A stretch of 64,000 bases of DNA from CAZKJL01 sp964553135 (GCA_964553135.1 CAZKJL010000001.1:310001-374000); one strand, 5' to 3'. Positions 18,262 through 26,952 are shown, counted from the stretch's first letter. A program made the numbers and translations. The notes: generated by a model not told the origin, from the letters alone.

Positions 18262-19191
18262 ATGATCGACTGGAAAGGAAAATACGTTCTCGTGACGGGC
18301 GGCACAGGCTTCATCGGGAGCGTTCTCGTGGAAGAGCTCCTCAGCAGGGGAGCACGCGTGCGCGTTCCCATCCGTGCCGAGAATTACCGCGCCCTCAGCA
18401 AGTTACGCGCCCAGATCGAGTGGGTCGACGGTGACCTGCGCAGCTCCGAGTACTGCGCATCGCTCGTGAGCGGCGTGAACCACGTGTTCCACCTGGCGTC
18501 GCACCGTCGCAACGTCGATTTCCACCGCAAACATGCCGCCGACGTTCTCATCGGGAACGTGGAGATGACCGTCGCGCTCATGCGCGCCATCAAAGAGAAC
18601 AAGCATGCAGGCGTCACCTTCTTTTCGTCGGCCAATGTGCCGCCGGAGATCGACGTCATCCGCTTGGCACAGCAAGACACGACCGACGGTTATGTGCTTG
18701 GCAAAGCCATGTGCGAGGCTTGTTGGATCACCGCCGCCAAGCAGTACAAGTTCCCGCTGCTCATCGTGCGTCCCGTGGGAGTCTACGGCGAGCGCGATAC
18801 GTTCACGGCCGAGAGCAACATGATTCCGGCGCTCATGGTAAAGGCCTCCGAATCCAAAGACTCGCTCGACGTGTGGGGAACGGGAAATCAGGAACGCGTC
18901 TTCCTCTATGTGCACGATCTCATCAATGCGCTGTTCCAGCTCCTCGATGCCGGAGCCGACGGCATTCAGTACATCACGCCCCCGAAGCCCGTGAGCGTTG
19001 CCGAAGTCGCGGGTATGATCCGCGATCTCGCGAATCCGTCGCTCACGCTGAAGTTCGATACGTCCAAGCCCGAGGGCAAACGCAGTCTCGCCATGCTCCC
19101 GCTGCATGCATCCCTGAAAGGATTCCCGTGGACGCCGCTGGCCGAAGGCCTGCGCCGCACGTACGAAGGATGGAAGGCCAAAGGGAAGTAA
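18262..19191 (+). CDS. NAD-dependent epimerase/dehydratase (extended SDR)
   Basis: This 309-aa protein has the glycine motif TGGTGFIGS near residue 15 and the catalytic YVLGK (YxxxK) around residue 150, with the partner Ser in FFSSANV. The extended SDR family covers UDP-sugar epimerases, dehydratases and reductases. The sequence NVPPEI and the lack of a longer C-terminus do not allow a precise sugar. The promoter box 7 nt upstream fixes the start. It is followed by an octamer repeat and the GtrA gene. Confidence 0.8.
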   Translation: MIDWKGKYVLVTGGTGFIGSVLVEELLSRGARVRVPIRAENYRALSKLRAQIEWVDGDLRSSEYCASLVSGVNHVFHLASHRRNVDFHRKHAADVLIGNVEMTVALMRAIKENKHAGVTFFSSANVPPEIDVIRLAQQDTTDGYVLGKAMCEACWITAAKQYKFPLLIVRPVGVYGERDTFTAESNMIPALMVKASESKDSLDVWGTGNQERVFLYVHDLINALFQLLDAGADGIQYITPPKPVSVAEVAGMIRDLANPSLTLKFDTSKPEGKRSLAMLPLHASLKGFPWTPLAEGLRRTYEGWKAKGK

Positions 19192-19192
19192 A

Positions 19193-19231
19193 AAAGTGCG
19201 GAAGTTCGGAAGTGCGAAAGTCGCAAAACCC
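19193..19231. repeat. Degenerate octamer tandem repeat
   Basis: Four to five GGAAGTGC-type octamers (AAAAGTGC, GGAAGTTC, GGAAGTGC, GAAAGTCG) follow directly on the SDR stop codon. It is the same family as at 15597-15645. Confidence 0.7.
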
Positions 19232-19257
19232 GGCTATCCGCCCTCTTCTGCCATCGC

Positions 19258-19263
19258 TACAAT
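19258..19263 (+). promoter_or_regulatory. -10 hexamer of leaderless GtrA operon
   Basis: TACAAT ends 7 nt before ATG at 19271. Confidence 0.55.
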
Positions 19264-19270
19264 CCCGACG

Positions 19271-19708
19271 ATGAAACGCCTGATTCACCATCCTTTGGTA
19301 CGCTCCCACGGCTCCAAATTCCTTCGATTCCTGGTTTGCGGAGGCTTCGGCGCATGCATCGACTTCGGCACGCTGTACTTGCTCGTTCACTTTTATCATT
19401 GGGAAGAAAAGTACGCGCTGCTCGTGTCCACGGGACTCGCGATGATCTTCGTGTTCTTCGCCAACCGATTCTTCACGTTCAAAGTCACAAGTAGTAAGAA
19501 GGGAGGCGAGCAGGTGGTCAAATTCCTCGTCGTGTACCTCACGGCCGCCGGACTGAACTACGGTATTTCACTCGGACTCATCGCCATCGGCGTGCATTAC
19601 ATCGTCGCCAAAGCGCTCGCGATCGGCTGCGTGATGTTCTTCAACTATTTCTCGCTGAATTCTTTCGTCTTCAAGAAGGGCACGGAAGATGAAGTCGTCG
19701 TCGCATGA
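19271..19708 (+). CDS. GtrA family membrane protein
   Basis: This 145-aa protein has four hydrophobic segments and the GtrA features: an N-terminal FLRFLVCGGFGACIDF stretch and a conserved FFANRFFTF after the second helix. GtrA proteins are thought to flip polyprenyl-phosphate sugars across the membrane for O-antigen, arabinogalactan or teichoic acid modification. Its stop overlaps the ATG of the FAD oxidoreductase by 4 nt. It pairs well with the GtrB-like GT2 enzymes in the window, although none is adjacent. Confidence 0.85.
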   Translation: MKRLIHHPLVRSHGSKFLRFLVCGGFGACIDFGTLYLLVHFYHWEEKYALLVSTGLAMIFVFFANRFFTFKVTSSKKGGEQVVKFLVVYLTAAGLNYGISLGLIAIGVHYIVAKALAIGCVMFFNYFSLNSFVFKKGTEDEVVVA

Positions 19709-21345
19709 GCAGAATCGCCGTCATCGCCGGCGCCGGACCCGCGGGCTTAACGGCCGCGTATGAACTCTTGAAGCGCACGGACATCAAGCCGCTCGTCCTT
19801 GAGATGACCGATGCCATCGGCGGCATCGCGCAGACGTACAACTACAAAGGCAACCGCATCGATATCGGCGGACACCGCTTTTTCAGCAAGGAAAAGCGCG
19901 TCATGGACTGGTGGTTTAAGATCATGCCGCGCCAAGGCAAGCCCTCGGCGGACACCGTCGAGAAGAATCACGAGATCGAATACGTCGCCGAATCCATCAT
20001 CGAATATCTGTGCGGCGACTGTTCGCCCACGGGAGAGAAGTCCGTGAAGCGCGTCGCACCCGATCCGGAGAAAGAGGACGACGTCATGCTCCAGCGTCCG
20101 CGCGTCAGCAGAATTTTTTACCGCAAGAATTTCTTCCCGTATCCCATCGGCATCACGCTGATGGTCGCCAAGCGCCTCGGTTTTTGGAACACGTTCATGA
20201 TCGGCATGAGCTACATCTGGAGACAGACGTTCCCCATCAAAGACGAAACGTTCTTGGATTCTTTTTATCGCAACCGTTTCGGTGACCGGCTCTACAAAAC
20301 GTTCTTCGAGGCCTACACCGAGAAAGTGTGGGGCGTGCCCTGCAGCCAGATCAGGAGCGACTGGGGCGCGCAGCGCGTGAAAGGGTTATCTCTCAAGCGT
20401 GCGCTCGTGCACGCCGTGAAAGATCTCCTCAGCAGCGACTTCAAGAAGCAGCAGGAAGAGCGTGAGACCAGTCTCATCACGCGGTTCTTCTACCCCAAGT
20501 ACGGCCCGGGCCAGATGTGGGAGATCGTTGCCAAACAAGTCGCGGCTTGCGGCGGAGAAATCCGCATGCGTCATCGCGTCTCGGGCGTGCACGTGGAAGG
20601 CGGCAAGGTCGTTGCGGTCACCATCGAAGACATGCAGACCGGCAAGACCGAGCGCACGCCGTGCGACTATTTCTTCTCCACCATGCCCATCAAGCACCTC
20701 GCCGGCATGATGACGCCCCACCCCCCGGCACGCGTCGTGGAAGTCGCCGAGGGCTTGCACTACCGCGACTTCCTCACGGTCGGACTGCTCCTCAAGAAAC
20801 TCCACGTCCAGGAGAAGGGCAAAGTGCCGCAGACCGATGTTCCCGACAACTGGATCTACGTCCAAGAAGGCGGTGTGCGCGTCGGACGCGTGCAGATCTT
20901 CAACAACTGGAGTCCGTACATGGTGGCCGATCGCAAGAACACCATGTGGATCGGACTCGAGTACTTCGTGAACGAGGGCGGCGACCTGTGGGTCATGGAG
21001 GACAAGGACCTCATCGCGCTCGGCATCTCGGAGATGGAGAAAATCGGCATGATCCAAGCGTCCGATGTCCTCGACGGCTGCGTGCTCCGCATGCCGAAGG
21101 CGTACCCCGCGTACATCGGCAGTTACACGCAGCTTCCGGTCGTTCGCGAATTCGTCGAAGGCATTGCAAACTTGTTCCTCATCGGACGAAACGGCATGCA
21201 CCGCTACAACAACCAGGACCACAGCATGCTCACCGCCATGCTCGCCGTGGACAACATCCTCTCGGGCCGCACCGACAAAGACAATCTCTGGGACGTGAAC
21301 CTGGACATGGTGTACCACGAAGAGAAGAAGGCTGAGGCGAAGTAG
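19705..21345 (+). CDS. FAD-dependent NAD(P)-binding oxidoreductase, UDP-galactopyranose-mutase-like group
   Basis: This 546-aa protein has an N-terminal FAD motif AGAGPAGLTAAYEL and the segment GGHRFFSK shared by the protoporphyrinogen-oxidase/UDP-galactopyranose-mutase-like superfamily. The C-terminal RNGMHRYNNQDHSM contributes to the flavin site in relatives often annotated in glycan clusters. The likely role is oxidation or isomerisation of a sugar or lipid-linked sugar. It is coupled by ATGA to GtrA and ends 9 nt from a convergent gene. The substrate is unresolved. Confidence 0.75.
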   Translation: MSRIAVIAGAGPAGLTAAYELLKRTDIKPLVLEMTDAIGGIAQTYNYKGNRIDIGGHRFFSKEKRVMDWWFKIMPRQGKPSADTVEKNHEIEYVAESIIEYLCGDCSPTGEKSVKRVAPDPEKEDDVMLQRPRVSRIFYRKNFFPYPIGITLMVAKRLGFWNTFMIGMSYIWRQTFPIKDETFLDSFYRNRFGDRLYKTFFEAYTEKVWGVPCSQIRSDWGAQRVKGLSLKRALVHAVKDLLSSDFKKQQEERETSLITRFFYPKYGPGQMWEIVAKQVAACGGEIRMRHRVSGVHVEGGKVVAVTIEDMQTGKTERTPCDYFFSTMPIKHLAGMMTPHPPARVVEVAEGLHYRDFLTVGLLLKKLHVQEKGKVPQTDVPDNWIYVQEGGVRVGRVQIFNNWSPYMVADRKNTMWIGLEYFVNEGGDLWVMEDKDLIALGISEMEKIGMIQASDVLDGCVLRMPKAYPAYIGSYTQLPVVREFVEGIANLFLIGRNGMHRYNNQDHSMLTAMLAVDNILSGRTDKDNLWDVNLDMVYHEEKKAEAK

Positions 21346-21354
21346 TCTTCGTTC

Positions 21355-21897
21355 TTAGTCCTGACGGAGCGTCACCTTTGCCTCGATGTCTTGCAGCATG
21401 GCCGGAGGAATTTTGCCTTTCTCTTGCAGCGTTTTGGCGCGGAGGCTCTTCAAGTGATCCGCAGTACGGATCGACATTTTCTGAAGCCACGCCACGGTGT
21501 CAGGCTCCAGTCCGAGCGTCTCCACACCCTCGGGGCGCGCCTGACGTTCCACTCGCGGTTTGGGTGAGAATCTCGGCGGATCGGTTTCTCGTTCGATGCT
21601 TTCGATCGAGTTGTCGTTGTTCAAACGGCTTCCTTGCGGCATGTGACCGTTTTGGGGCTGCGGAGCCGGAGTGCCGAGCTGCACCAGGACGCCTTTGAGT
21701 TCATCGATATTACGTTCGATGCGTTCGATGGATGCCGCGGCGCCATCAATCTGCGCCTTCGCTTCGGCATGCTGCGCTTTGGCCTCCGCCAATGCCAGTT
21801 CCGAGTCTTCAAGAAGCGCTTCGGCCGTTGCTATTTGCCCGTCGCGATCGGGGATGACTTCCGTTCCTTCGCCGACTCCTTTTGCTGCAAGAATCAT
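21355..21897 (-). CDS. Coiled-coil protein with a helix-hairpin-helix-like C-terminus
   Basis: This 180-aa unrecognised protein has a strong Ala/Glu/Lys coiled coil at residues ~20-75, a low-complexity polar linker, and a ~50-residue C-terminal domain starting LGLEPDTVAWLQKMSI. That domain has the spacing of an RNA polymerase alpha-CTD or helix-hairpin-helix motif (compare LGLSxRxxNxLxxxxI in RpoA). It may bind DNA or protein. The start at ATG 21897 is preferred over the in-frame TTG two codons earlier because CATACT lies 6 nt before the ATG. Confidence 0.6.
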   Translation of the reverse strand: MILAAKGVGEGTEVIPDRDGQIATAEALLEDSELALAEAKAQHAEAKAQIDGAAASIERIERNIDELKGVLVQLGTPAPQPQNGHMPQGSRLNNDNSIESIERETDPPRFSPKPRVERQARPEGVETLGLEPDTVAWLQKMSIRTADHLKSLRAKTLQEKGKIPPAMLQDIEAKVTLRQD

Positions 21898-21903
21898 GTC
21901 CAA

Positions 21904-21909
21904 AGTATG
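21904..21909 (-). promoter_or_regulatory. -10 hexamer of leaderless coiled-coil gene
   Basis: CATACT on the minus strand ends 6 nt before ATG at 21897. Confidence 0.4.
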
Positions 21910-22009
21910 CGCCGCGTTATTCCGGTGTCAATTTATTCGTACATCGAAGAAGTCGCCCGCCCCGCACGAATGCAGGACAGGCGACGGTATCGCGAGGCGG
22001 AGGTGCCGG

Positions 22010-22204
22010 TCAGTCGTTTTTGAGGACGACACGAACCGGCGCCGGGTACGAGGGCGGAGTCGGGAGCATCTTCTTCTGCTCCAGGTCCGCCAGCATCATC
22101 TGCTGCACCGCTTGGCACACGCGTGCTTCGTGCACGGCGACCGCGGCACAACCCGAGAACGCACACAGGGTGATGGCCAAGGCCATCGAGATCAAAACCT
22201 TCAT
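22010..22204 (-). CDS. Small lipoprotein
   Basis: This 64-aa protein has a signal-peptide-like hydrophobic start and a lipobox AFSGC with Cys19 as the probable lipidated residue. The mature part would be about 46 residues with a Pro-rich tail. Unlike most genes here it has a Shine-Dalgarno sequence (AAGGA, 6 nt before ATG) and a conventional -35/-10 promoter about 115 nt upstream. The leader can fold (GGAAC at 22289-22293 with GTTCC at 22307-22311). The function is unknown. Confidence 0.6.
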   Translation of the reverse strand: MKVLISMALAITLCAFSGCAAVAVHEARVCQAVQQMMLADLEQKKMLPTPPSYPAPVRVVLKND

Positions 22205-22325
22205 GATCGATCCTTCGATGAAAGAGGTCTTGTTGTCCGGTGCTCGTCATGAGCCCCGCGACCCGCTGGTTTCACATTTGAAAACAGGGGAACGAGGGCT
22301 CTCAGGGTTCCAAGGAGCTTCTATT

Positions 22326-22353
22326 ATTATACAATATTATGTTATTATATCAA
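22326..22353 (-). promoter_or_regulatory. Sigma70-type promoter in AT-rich island
   Basis: On the minus strand TTGATA and TATAAT are 16 bp apart, with AATATTG just before the -10. Transcription would start near 22319 and run through a structured leader into the small lipoprotein gene. Confidence 0.65.
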
Positions 22354-23267
22354 GTATTGGCCTTATACCACTCCACGGACTTCCGTACGCCCTCGCTGAA
22401 GGGCGTCTTGGGGTCGTAGCCGAAGGTCTTCTTCGCTTTGGAGATATCGGCGATGTAGTGCGTCACTTCACCCGTACGTGCGTTTCCCAGTTCGATCTTG
22501 GAGTTGCTCCCGAGGAGGCGCTTCATTTCTTCCGCCAAGTGCAAGATCGTCGTGCCTTCGCCGTAGGCCAAGTTGTACGTGTCGTTCTTTGCTTTATCCC
22601 AGTTCGCGATGATCTTCGTCACTCCCTGCACGGCGTCATCGATGTACGTGAAGTCCAGGCACTTGTCCTTGCCGAAGACCTTGAGCGTGTTGCCAGCCTT
22701 CGCCTCGCGGTAGAAGAGGGGAACGACGCGAATCGAGTTGTCGTACATGCCGTACACGTTGCTGAAGCGGATGATGACGGTCTCGATCTTGTAGCAACGC
22801 TTGTACGCTTCGAAGAGCGCTTCGCCGGCGATCTTGCTCGCGGTGTACGGACTCTCGCACGTCATGAAGTGCGCCTTGGCTTCGTCGTACTTTTGTCCGT
22901 CGGGGAGGTGGATGTTGCCGTACGTCTCGCGCGACGATGCGAACATCATTCTCTTGATGCCGTTCTTCCGCGCGAACTCCAGCATGTTGAACGTATCGAT
23001 GCAGTTATCCAGCGCGCGGTCCGGGTTTTCCACCAGTTCGTACACGCGGGCGTTGGCCGCCAAATGCACGATGAGGTCCACGTCCCTGGGCAGTTTGCCG
23101 TACTGGCTCTTGTCGCGGAGATCGATGTCGATGCGCAGCGCTTCCACCTTCTTCTGCCACTGACATGGCTCCCAATCTGCCCCCACGACCGTGTGGCCCT
23201 GTTCCAGCAGGGTTTCGCAGAGTCTCGTGCCGATGGTGCCGGAGGAACCGGTGACCAGAATCTTCAT
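22350..23267 (-). CDS. NAD-dependent epimerase/dehydratase (UDP-sugar epimerase-like)
   Basis: This 305-aa extended SDR has TGSSGTIG near residue 6, the catalytic SPYTASK (YxxxK), and a C-terminus with the segment YDPKTPFSEG, like GalE/WbpP-type enzymes. Such proteins interconvert nucleotide sugars in the cytosol. The start at MKILVTG is supported by TACACT 8 nt upstream; a longer in-frame extension would run back through the promoter and the divergent GT2 start. It is divergent from the GT2 gene at 23329. Confidence 0.83.
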   Translation of the reverse strand: MKILVTGSSGTIGTRLCETLLEQGHTVVGADWEPCQWQKKVEALRIDIDLRDKSQYGKLPRDVDLIVHLAANARVYELVENPDRALDNCIDTFNMLEFARKNGIKRMMFASSRETYGNIHLPDGQKYDEAKAHFMTCESPYTASKIAGEALFEAYKRCYKIETVIIRFSNVYGMYDNSIRVVPLFYREAKAGNTLKVFGKDKCLDFTYIDDAVQGVTKIIANWDKAKNDTYNLAYGEGTTILHLAEEMKRLLGSNSKIELGNARTGEVTHYIADISKAKKTFGYDPKTPFSEGVRKSVEWYKANT

Positions 23268-23275
23268 GCCGGGCG

Positions 23276-23281
23276 AGTGTA
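23276..23281 (-). promoter_or_regulatory. -10 hexamer of leaderless SDR gene
   Basis: TACACT on the minus strand ends 8 nt before ATG at 23267. Confidence 0.5.
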
Positions 23282-23315
23282 GCAGGATGCGCTTCCAGCC
23301 GTAAGAGTTCGCCTC

Positions 23316-23321
23316 TAAGCT
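23316..23321 (+). promoter_or_regulatory. -10 hexamer of leaderless GT2 gene
   Basis: TAAGCT ends 7 nt before ATG at 23329. Confidence 0.45.
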
Positions 23322-23328
23322 ATCTGCG

Positions 23329-24330
23329 ATGATTTCCTTGGTCCTGCCGACATACAACGAGGCCGCGAACATCACGTCCCTCATCGACGTGGTGGACGGC
23401 GTGCTCCAGCACACCGAGCACGAAATCATCGTCGTGGATGACGATTCTCCGGACGGCACGTGGAAAGTCGCCGAAGGTTTGCGTCGCACGCATCCGGCGC
23501 TTCGCGTTCTTCGTCGTGTCGGACGGAAGGGCTTGAGCTCGGCCGTCATGGAAGGTTTCGATATGGCGGCGGGCGACGTACTCGCGGTCATGGACGCCGA
23601 CGGACAGCACGATGCGACGCTCATTCTCAACATGCTCTCGGCCATCAAGGGCGGTGCCGACATCGCCATCGGCTCGCGCTACGTCGAGGGCGGCAGTGTG
23701 GGCGATTGGGTCACGGACAGGCGCATCATCAGTTCGGCGGGCACACTGCTCGCCAAACGACTCTCGCATGTGAAGGTCAGCGATCCGCTCGGCGGATTCT
23801 TCGCGCTCCGCGCGCAGCTCTACAAGCAGGTGCGTCCGCTGCTTCGACCCGCGGGATTCAAAATTCTTCTGGAAATCCTCGCCGCCGTTCCGCACACGTC
23901 CAAAGTCACGGAAGTTCCGCTGGTGTTCCGTATGCGCTTGCACGGCCACAGCAAGCTCTCCCTGAAGGTTCACCTGGCATTCCTGTCCCAAGTCCTGCGC
24001 TTGTCGTTCCGTGACATGTTCGCCGGAGCATGCGGTGCCTGCGGACTCGCATTCTGGATCGCGTGCATCGTCATGGCCGCGATGTTCATTCCTCGCGCGT
24101 GGGCTCTCCACCTTTTATATACCGATAAAAACGTCCGCACCGCCGCCGAGAAAGAGGTCCGCACCGCCGCCGAAAAAGAAGGATGGCTTCTCTCCGATAT
24201 CGAATTCCTCCGCGTCGGTCCCACCTCCATGAGCGTCCTGCATCATGAGCGCAGCCGCGGTCACCGCACGTCTCAACGTTGCACGCTCAACTACGGATCT
24301 CCCATCCCCTCATGCGACGCGTCAAAGTAG
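23329..24330 (+). CDS. GT2 glycosyltransferase, polyprenol-monophosphomannose synthase type
   Basis: This 333-aa protein starts immediately with the GT-A fold (LVLPTYNEAAN), then VVDDDSPDGT and the metal site VMDADGQHD. The segment DPLGGFFALR is typical of DPM1-like enzymes. One or two membrane helices lie near residues 225-265. The C-terminal ~60 residues include two copies of an 8-residue repeat (VRTAAEKE) encoded by a 24-bp tandem duplication and do not look conserved. It overlaps the next membrane protein gene by 19 nt. Confidence 0.87.
   Translation: MISLVLPTYNEAANITSLIDVVDGVLQHTEHEIIVVDDDSPDGTWKVAEGLRRTHPALRVLRRVGRKGLSSAVMEGFDMAAGDVLAVMDADGQHDATLILNMLSAIKGGADIAIGSRYVEGGSVGDWVTDRRIISSAGTLLAKRLSHVKVSDPLGGFFALRAQLYKQVRPLLRPAGFKILLEILAAVPHTSKVTEVPLVFRMRLHGHSKLSLKVHLAFLSQVLRLSFRDMFAGACGACGLAFWIACIVMAAMFIPRAWALHLLYTDKNVRTAAEKEVRTAAEKEGWLLSDIEFLRVGPTSMSVLHHERSRGHRTSQRCTLNYGSPIPSCDASK
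24133..24180 (+). repeat. 24-bp direct tandem repeat inside GT2 gene
   Basis: There are two copies differing at three positions, each encoding VRTAAEKE. They lie in the poorly conserved tail after the membrane segment. Confidence 0.8.
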
Positions 24331-25511
24331 TCACCGTTCTCTGGCTCCTCGAAGCATACGCGGTGACGCTGGCGCTTCTGCAGATGCCCGGCGGCGTTCG
24401 TACCGATGAGGCCAAGTATCTTCTGAACATTCCGTATCCGCATCCGCCGCTGCTTCGCACCATCCTTTCGTGGACGGCCGAGCTTCCCGGACAGGAATTG
24501 TTCTGGCGTTTGGTATTCGCCACCGTTCTCGTGCAGTCGGTCTGGATCGTCGCTGACTTGGGTGCCGTCCTCACGCGTAACCGTCGTTTGTGTTTGTGTC
24601 TGGCATGGTTGCTTTCCAGCGCACTGATCTTGCAAGCGGGCACCGTCGTCATGGCCGTGGCCGTGGGTGTGTGTGGGCTTACCTTCGTATGGTTCGCGAT
24701 GCACCCCGAGCCGCCCAAGCGTTCGACGGCCGTGGCGTGTCTGTGGCTCGTGTCCCTCTTCATCGCGTATCAGTCGGTGCTCTATCTTCCGCTCGTCGTT
24801 GCGGCACTGCTGCGCTCCCATATCTCCAAAAAGAAGATCGCACTCTACGTCGGTGTCCCGCTTCTACTTCTCGCAATCTACTCACTCACGAACCCGCACG
24901 CACTCCTCAGCATGGTGCACGTGTCGAGCCAAGATGCGCCGGTTCCGCTGCTTGCGCGCTTCACGCAGATCGCGTGGGTCTGGATCGTGGCCGGCAGCGG
25001 CATTCTCAGCATCGTCGGCACGGCCGGCATTCTCACATCCAATCGCTTCGACTTGGTCGCCGCGTTCGGCCTCGTCTTCGGATTCATCGTGCTCAGCAGC
25101 CAGCAATACTACGCCATCCTTCTTCTGCCGCTTTTCATCGGTGGGCTCTTCCTGCTCCTGTGCAAGCGTCGCGTGCACCCGGGACTCTTTTTGGCCACCG
25201 AAGCCTTCATCGGCATCATCATCGCCGTGTTCTGCGCACCACCCATGAATACGACCCCGGCACGCTCCGTCATGAACGTGCTCCGTGCACAAAATCTTAC
25301 GGGCAGCATCGTCATGGACGGCGCCTTCGGACACGAGTGGCAGTACGAGAGCAATGTGCCGCTCATCAAATTCAGCCAGGCGCTTTCCACCAAGGTGGAA
25401 CGCGAAGCCAACGCGTTCGTGTGTGCGAGCGGCGACTGCGACGATGACGTGAATTTGGATCAGTGGGTCAGAATTTCGGATACCGCCGTTCCCGTCTGGG
25501 TGCGTCGCTAG
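24312..25511 (+). CDS. Multi-pass membrane protein, GT-C-like
   Basis: This 399-aa protein has about ten hydrophobic segments; the first loop contains RTDEAKYLL, then HPPLLR, which resembles the Asp/Glu loop and following HPPL motif of ArnT/PMT-like GT-C transferases. A short Cys-containing tail ends the protein. The ATG at 24312 sits 19 nt inside the upstream GT2 gene, so the two are coupled. A DPM1-like enzyme feeding a GT-C enzyme is consistent with protein or lipid glycosylation outside the membrane. Confidence 0.65.
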   Translation: MRRVKVVTVLWLLEAYAVTLALLQMPGGVRTDEAKYLLNIPYPHPPLLRTILSWTAELPGQELFWRLVFATVLVQSVWIVADLGAVLTRNRRLCLCLAWLLSSALILQAGTVVMAVAVGVCGLTFVWFAMHPEPPKRSTAVACLWLVSLFIAYQSVLYLPLVVAALLRSHISKKKIALYVGVPLLLLAIYSLTNPHALLSMVHVSSQDAPVPLLARFTQIAWVWIVAGSGILSIVGTAGILTSNRFDLVAAFGLVFGFIVLSSQQYYAILLLPLFIGGLFLLLCKRRVHPGLFLATEAFIGIIIAVFCAPPMNTTPARSVMNVLRAQNLTGSIVMDGAFGHEWQYESNVPLIKFSQALSTKVEREANAFVCASGDCDDDVNLDQWVRISDTAVPVWVRR

Positions 25512-25514
25512 TGT

Positions 25515-25592
25515 CTAGAGTCCGTAGTACTCGCGGTACCACTTCACCCTTCGACTTTACTCAGGGTGGCGTATCGTTTTCTGGATTCGAAA
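25515..25592 (-). pseudogene. Fossil C-terminus of a second epimerase plus palindrome
   Basis: On the minus strand 25515-25543 reads as KWYREYYGL followed by a stop. It matches the end of the adjacent intact epimerase, AWYRKYYNL. Between the two lies a palindromic segment around 25544-25567 with ACCCT and AGGGT arms. This looks like a leftover from duplication or replacement of an epimerase gene. Only ten codons remain, so the reading is tentative. Confidence 0.4.
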
Positions 25593-26540
25593 TTACAGAT
25601 TGTAATACTTTCGGTACCATGCCACGAACTTGGGGATACCGTCTTTGATCATGGTCTTCGGCGCATACCCCAGCATCTTCTTGGCTTTTTCGATGCTCGC
25701 CAAGCTCGCTTTGACGTCGCCGGGCTGCATGTCCATGTAGTTCTTCTTTCCTTCTTTGCCACACTCTTTCTCGATCATCGAAATGAAATCCATGAGTTCT
25801 TCCTGGCGGCCGCAGCCGAGGTTGAAAATTTCCTCGGGATAATTTTTATCGATGGATGCGATGATGCCCGAGACGATGTCGTCGACGTACGTGAAGTCGC
25901 GCTGCATTTTTCCTTGGCCGTAGATGTTCATCTCGTGTCCGCGGAGAATGGCATCGGTAAAGAGGAACAGTGCCATGTCCGGCCTGCCCCACGGACCGTA
26001 GACCGTGAAGAAACGCAGTCCCGTGACGGGAATGCCGTACAAATGGTGGTACGTGTGGGCCATGAGCTCGTTGTCCTTCTTGTTCTGTCCGTAGAGCGAG
26101 AGCTGGTTGTCCGTCCTGTCGCTCTCCTCCGCAGGCAGCTTGCCGTTGCCGCCGTAGACCGAGCTGCTAGAGGCATACACCAGTCCGCCGATCTTCTGTT
26201 TGCGGACTTCATCCAGAATGTTGAAGAAGCCCGTGATGTTGATGTCGATGTATTCCTCGGGGTGCTCGAACGAGTACCGCACACCGGCGAGTGCGGCGAG
26301 GTGCACCACGCGATCCACGCCTTCCATACATTTGGCGACTGCCTTGCGATCCAAGATATCGCCCTTCGTGAACGTGAATCCTCTCTTCCCTTTGAGTGTT
26401 TTGAGGCGGTCCTCTTTGAGCTTGGGGTCGTAGTACGGACTGATGTTATCCAGTCCCACCACTTCATCGCCCCGCTCCAAAAGTTTGAGCGTGGTGTGGT
26501 AGCCGATGAATCCGGCGCAGCCGGTCAGAAGGATTTTCAC
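25593..26540 (-). CDS. UDP-glucuronate 4-epimerase
   Basis: This 315-aa extended SDR has the glycine motif TGCAGFIG, the catalytic Tyr-Lys in LYGQNK, and segments characteristic of the LpsL/CapI/Cap1J group: AALAGVRYS, RFFTVYGPWGRPDMA, and RDFTYVDDIV. It converts UDP-GlcA to UDP-GalA. The UDP-glucose dehydrogenase gene at 26954-28276 lies upstream on the same strand, giving UDP-Glc to UDP-GlcA to UDP-GalA. Start GTG at 26540 is chosen because TAAGAT is 6 nt upstream and the fold begins at once. Confidence 0.88.
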   Translation of the reverse strand: MKILLTGCAGFIGYHTTLKLLERGDEVVGLDNISPYYDPKLKEDRLKTLKGKRGFTFTKGDILDRKAVAKCMEGVDRVVHLAALAGVRYSFEHPEEYIDINITGFFNILDEVRKQKIGGLVYASSSSVYGGNGKLPAEESDRTDNQLSLYGQNKKDNELMAHTYHHLYGIPVTGLRFFTVYGPWGRPDMALFLFTDAILRGHEMNIYGQGKMQRDFTYVDDIVSGIIASIDKNYPEEIFNLGCGRQEELMDFISMIEKECGKEGKKNYMDMQPGDVKASLASIEKAKKMLGYAPKTMIKDGIPKFVAWYRKYYNL

Positions 26541-26546
26541 GAACCC

Positions 26547-26552
26547 ATCTTA
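26547..26552 (-). promoter_or_regulatory. -10 hexamer of leaderless epimerase gene
   Basis: TAAGAT on the minus strand ends 6 nt before the GTG at 26540. Confidence 0.5.
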
Positions 26553-26589
26553 CAAGCGAGCTCTCCGTTTCGGCCAATGCTTTCCGTCA

Positions 26590-26904
26590 TTACATGACCT
26601 GTCTCGTACCGATCGTACCGGCGTCCGTCTTTACCCGTCCTCCGCGTTCGGTCGTCTGATACTCCGGTCGAACCGTCTTCTGCCGCACAGGCTCTCGCAC
26701 AGCAGCTTCTTGAAGCTCATACACGTCTTTTCTCATCACCGTGCCGGTCTCTTCGTTCGCACCCAAGTTAAGAAACAGCTCGCTGAGAGCCTTTCTCGCA
26801 TCGGATTGCGTCATGGCCGTCCGGAGCAATGCGACGCCTTGCTCGTAGTTGATTCTGTCCGTTGACTTGATTTCCACGGGCTTCGAAAGATGTTCGTTCT
26901 GCAT
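26590..26904 (-). CDS. Small hypothetical protein
   Basis: This 104-aa protein is polar with no signal peptide or membrane segment. The N-terminal half looks helical; the C-terminal third is rich in Arg, Thr and Gly and probably disordered. It was not recognised. It is unlike its leaderless neighbours in having a full TTGCAA-16-TATAAT promoter about 50 nt upstream and an untranslated leader with a small hairpin (GATGCA and TGCATC arms). It has no obvious Shine-Dalgarno sequence. Confidence 0.5.
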   Translation of the reverse strand: MQNEHLSKPVEIKSTDRINYEQGVALLRTAMTQSDARKALSELFLNLGANEETGTVMRKDVYELQEAAVREPVRQKTVRPEYQTTERGGRVKTDAGTIGTRQVM

Positions 26905-26952
26905 GGGGTGCGAGTGAAAAGGCTATAACGATGCAGGGTGCATCAGAGTTAT

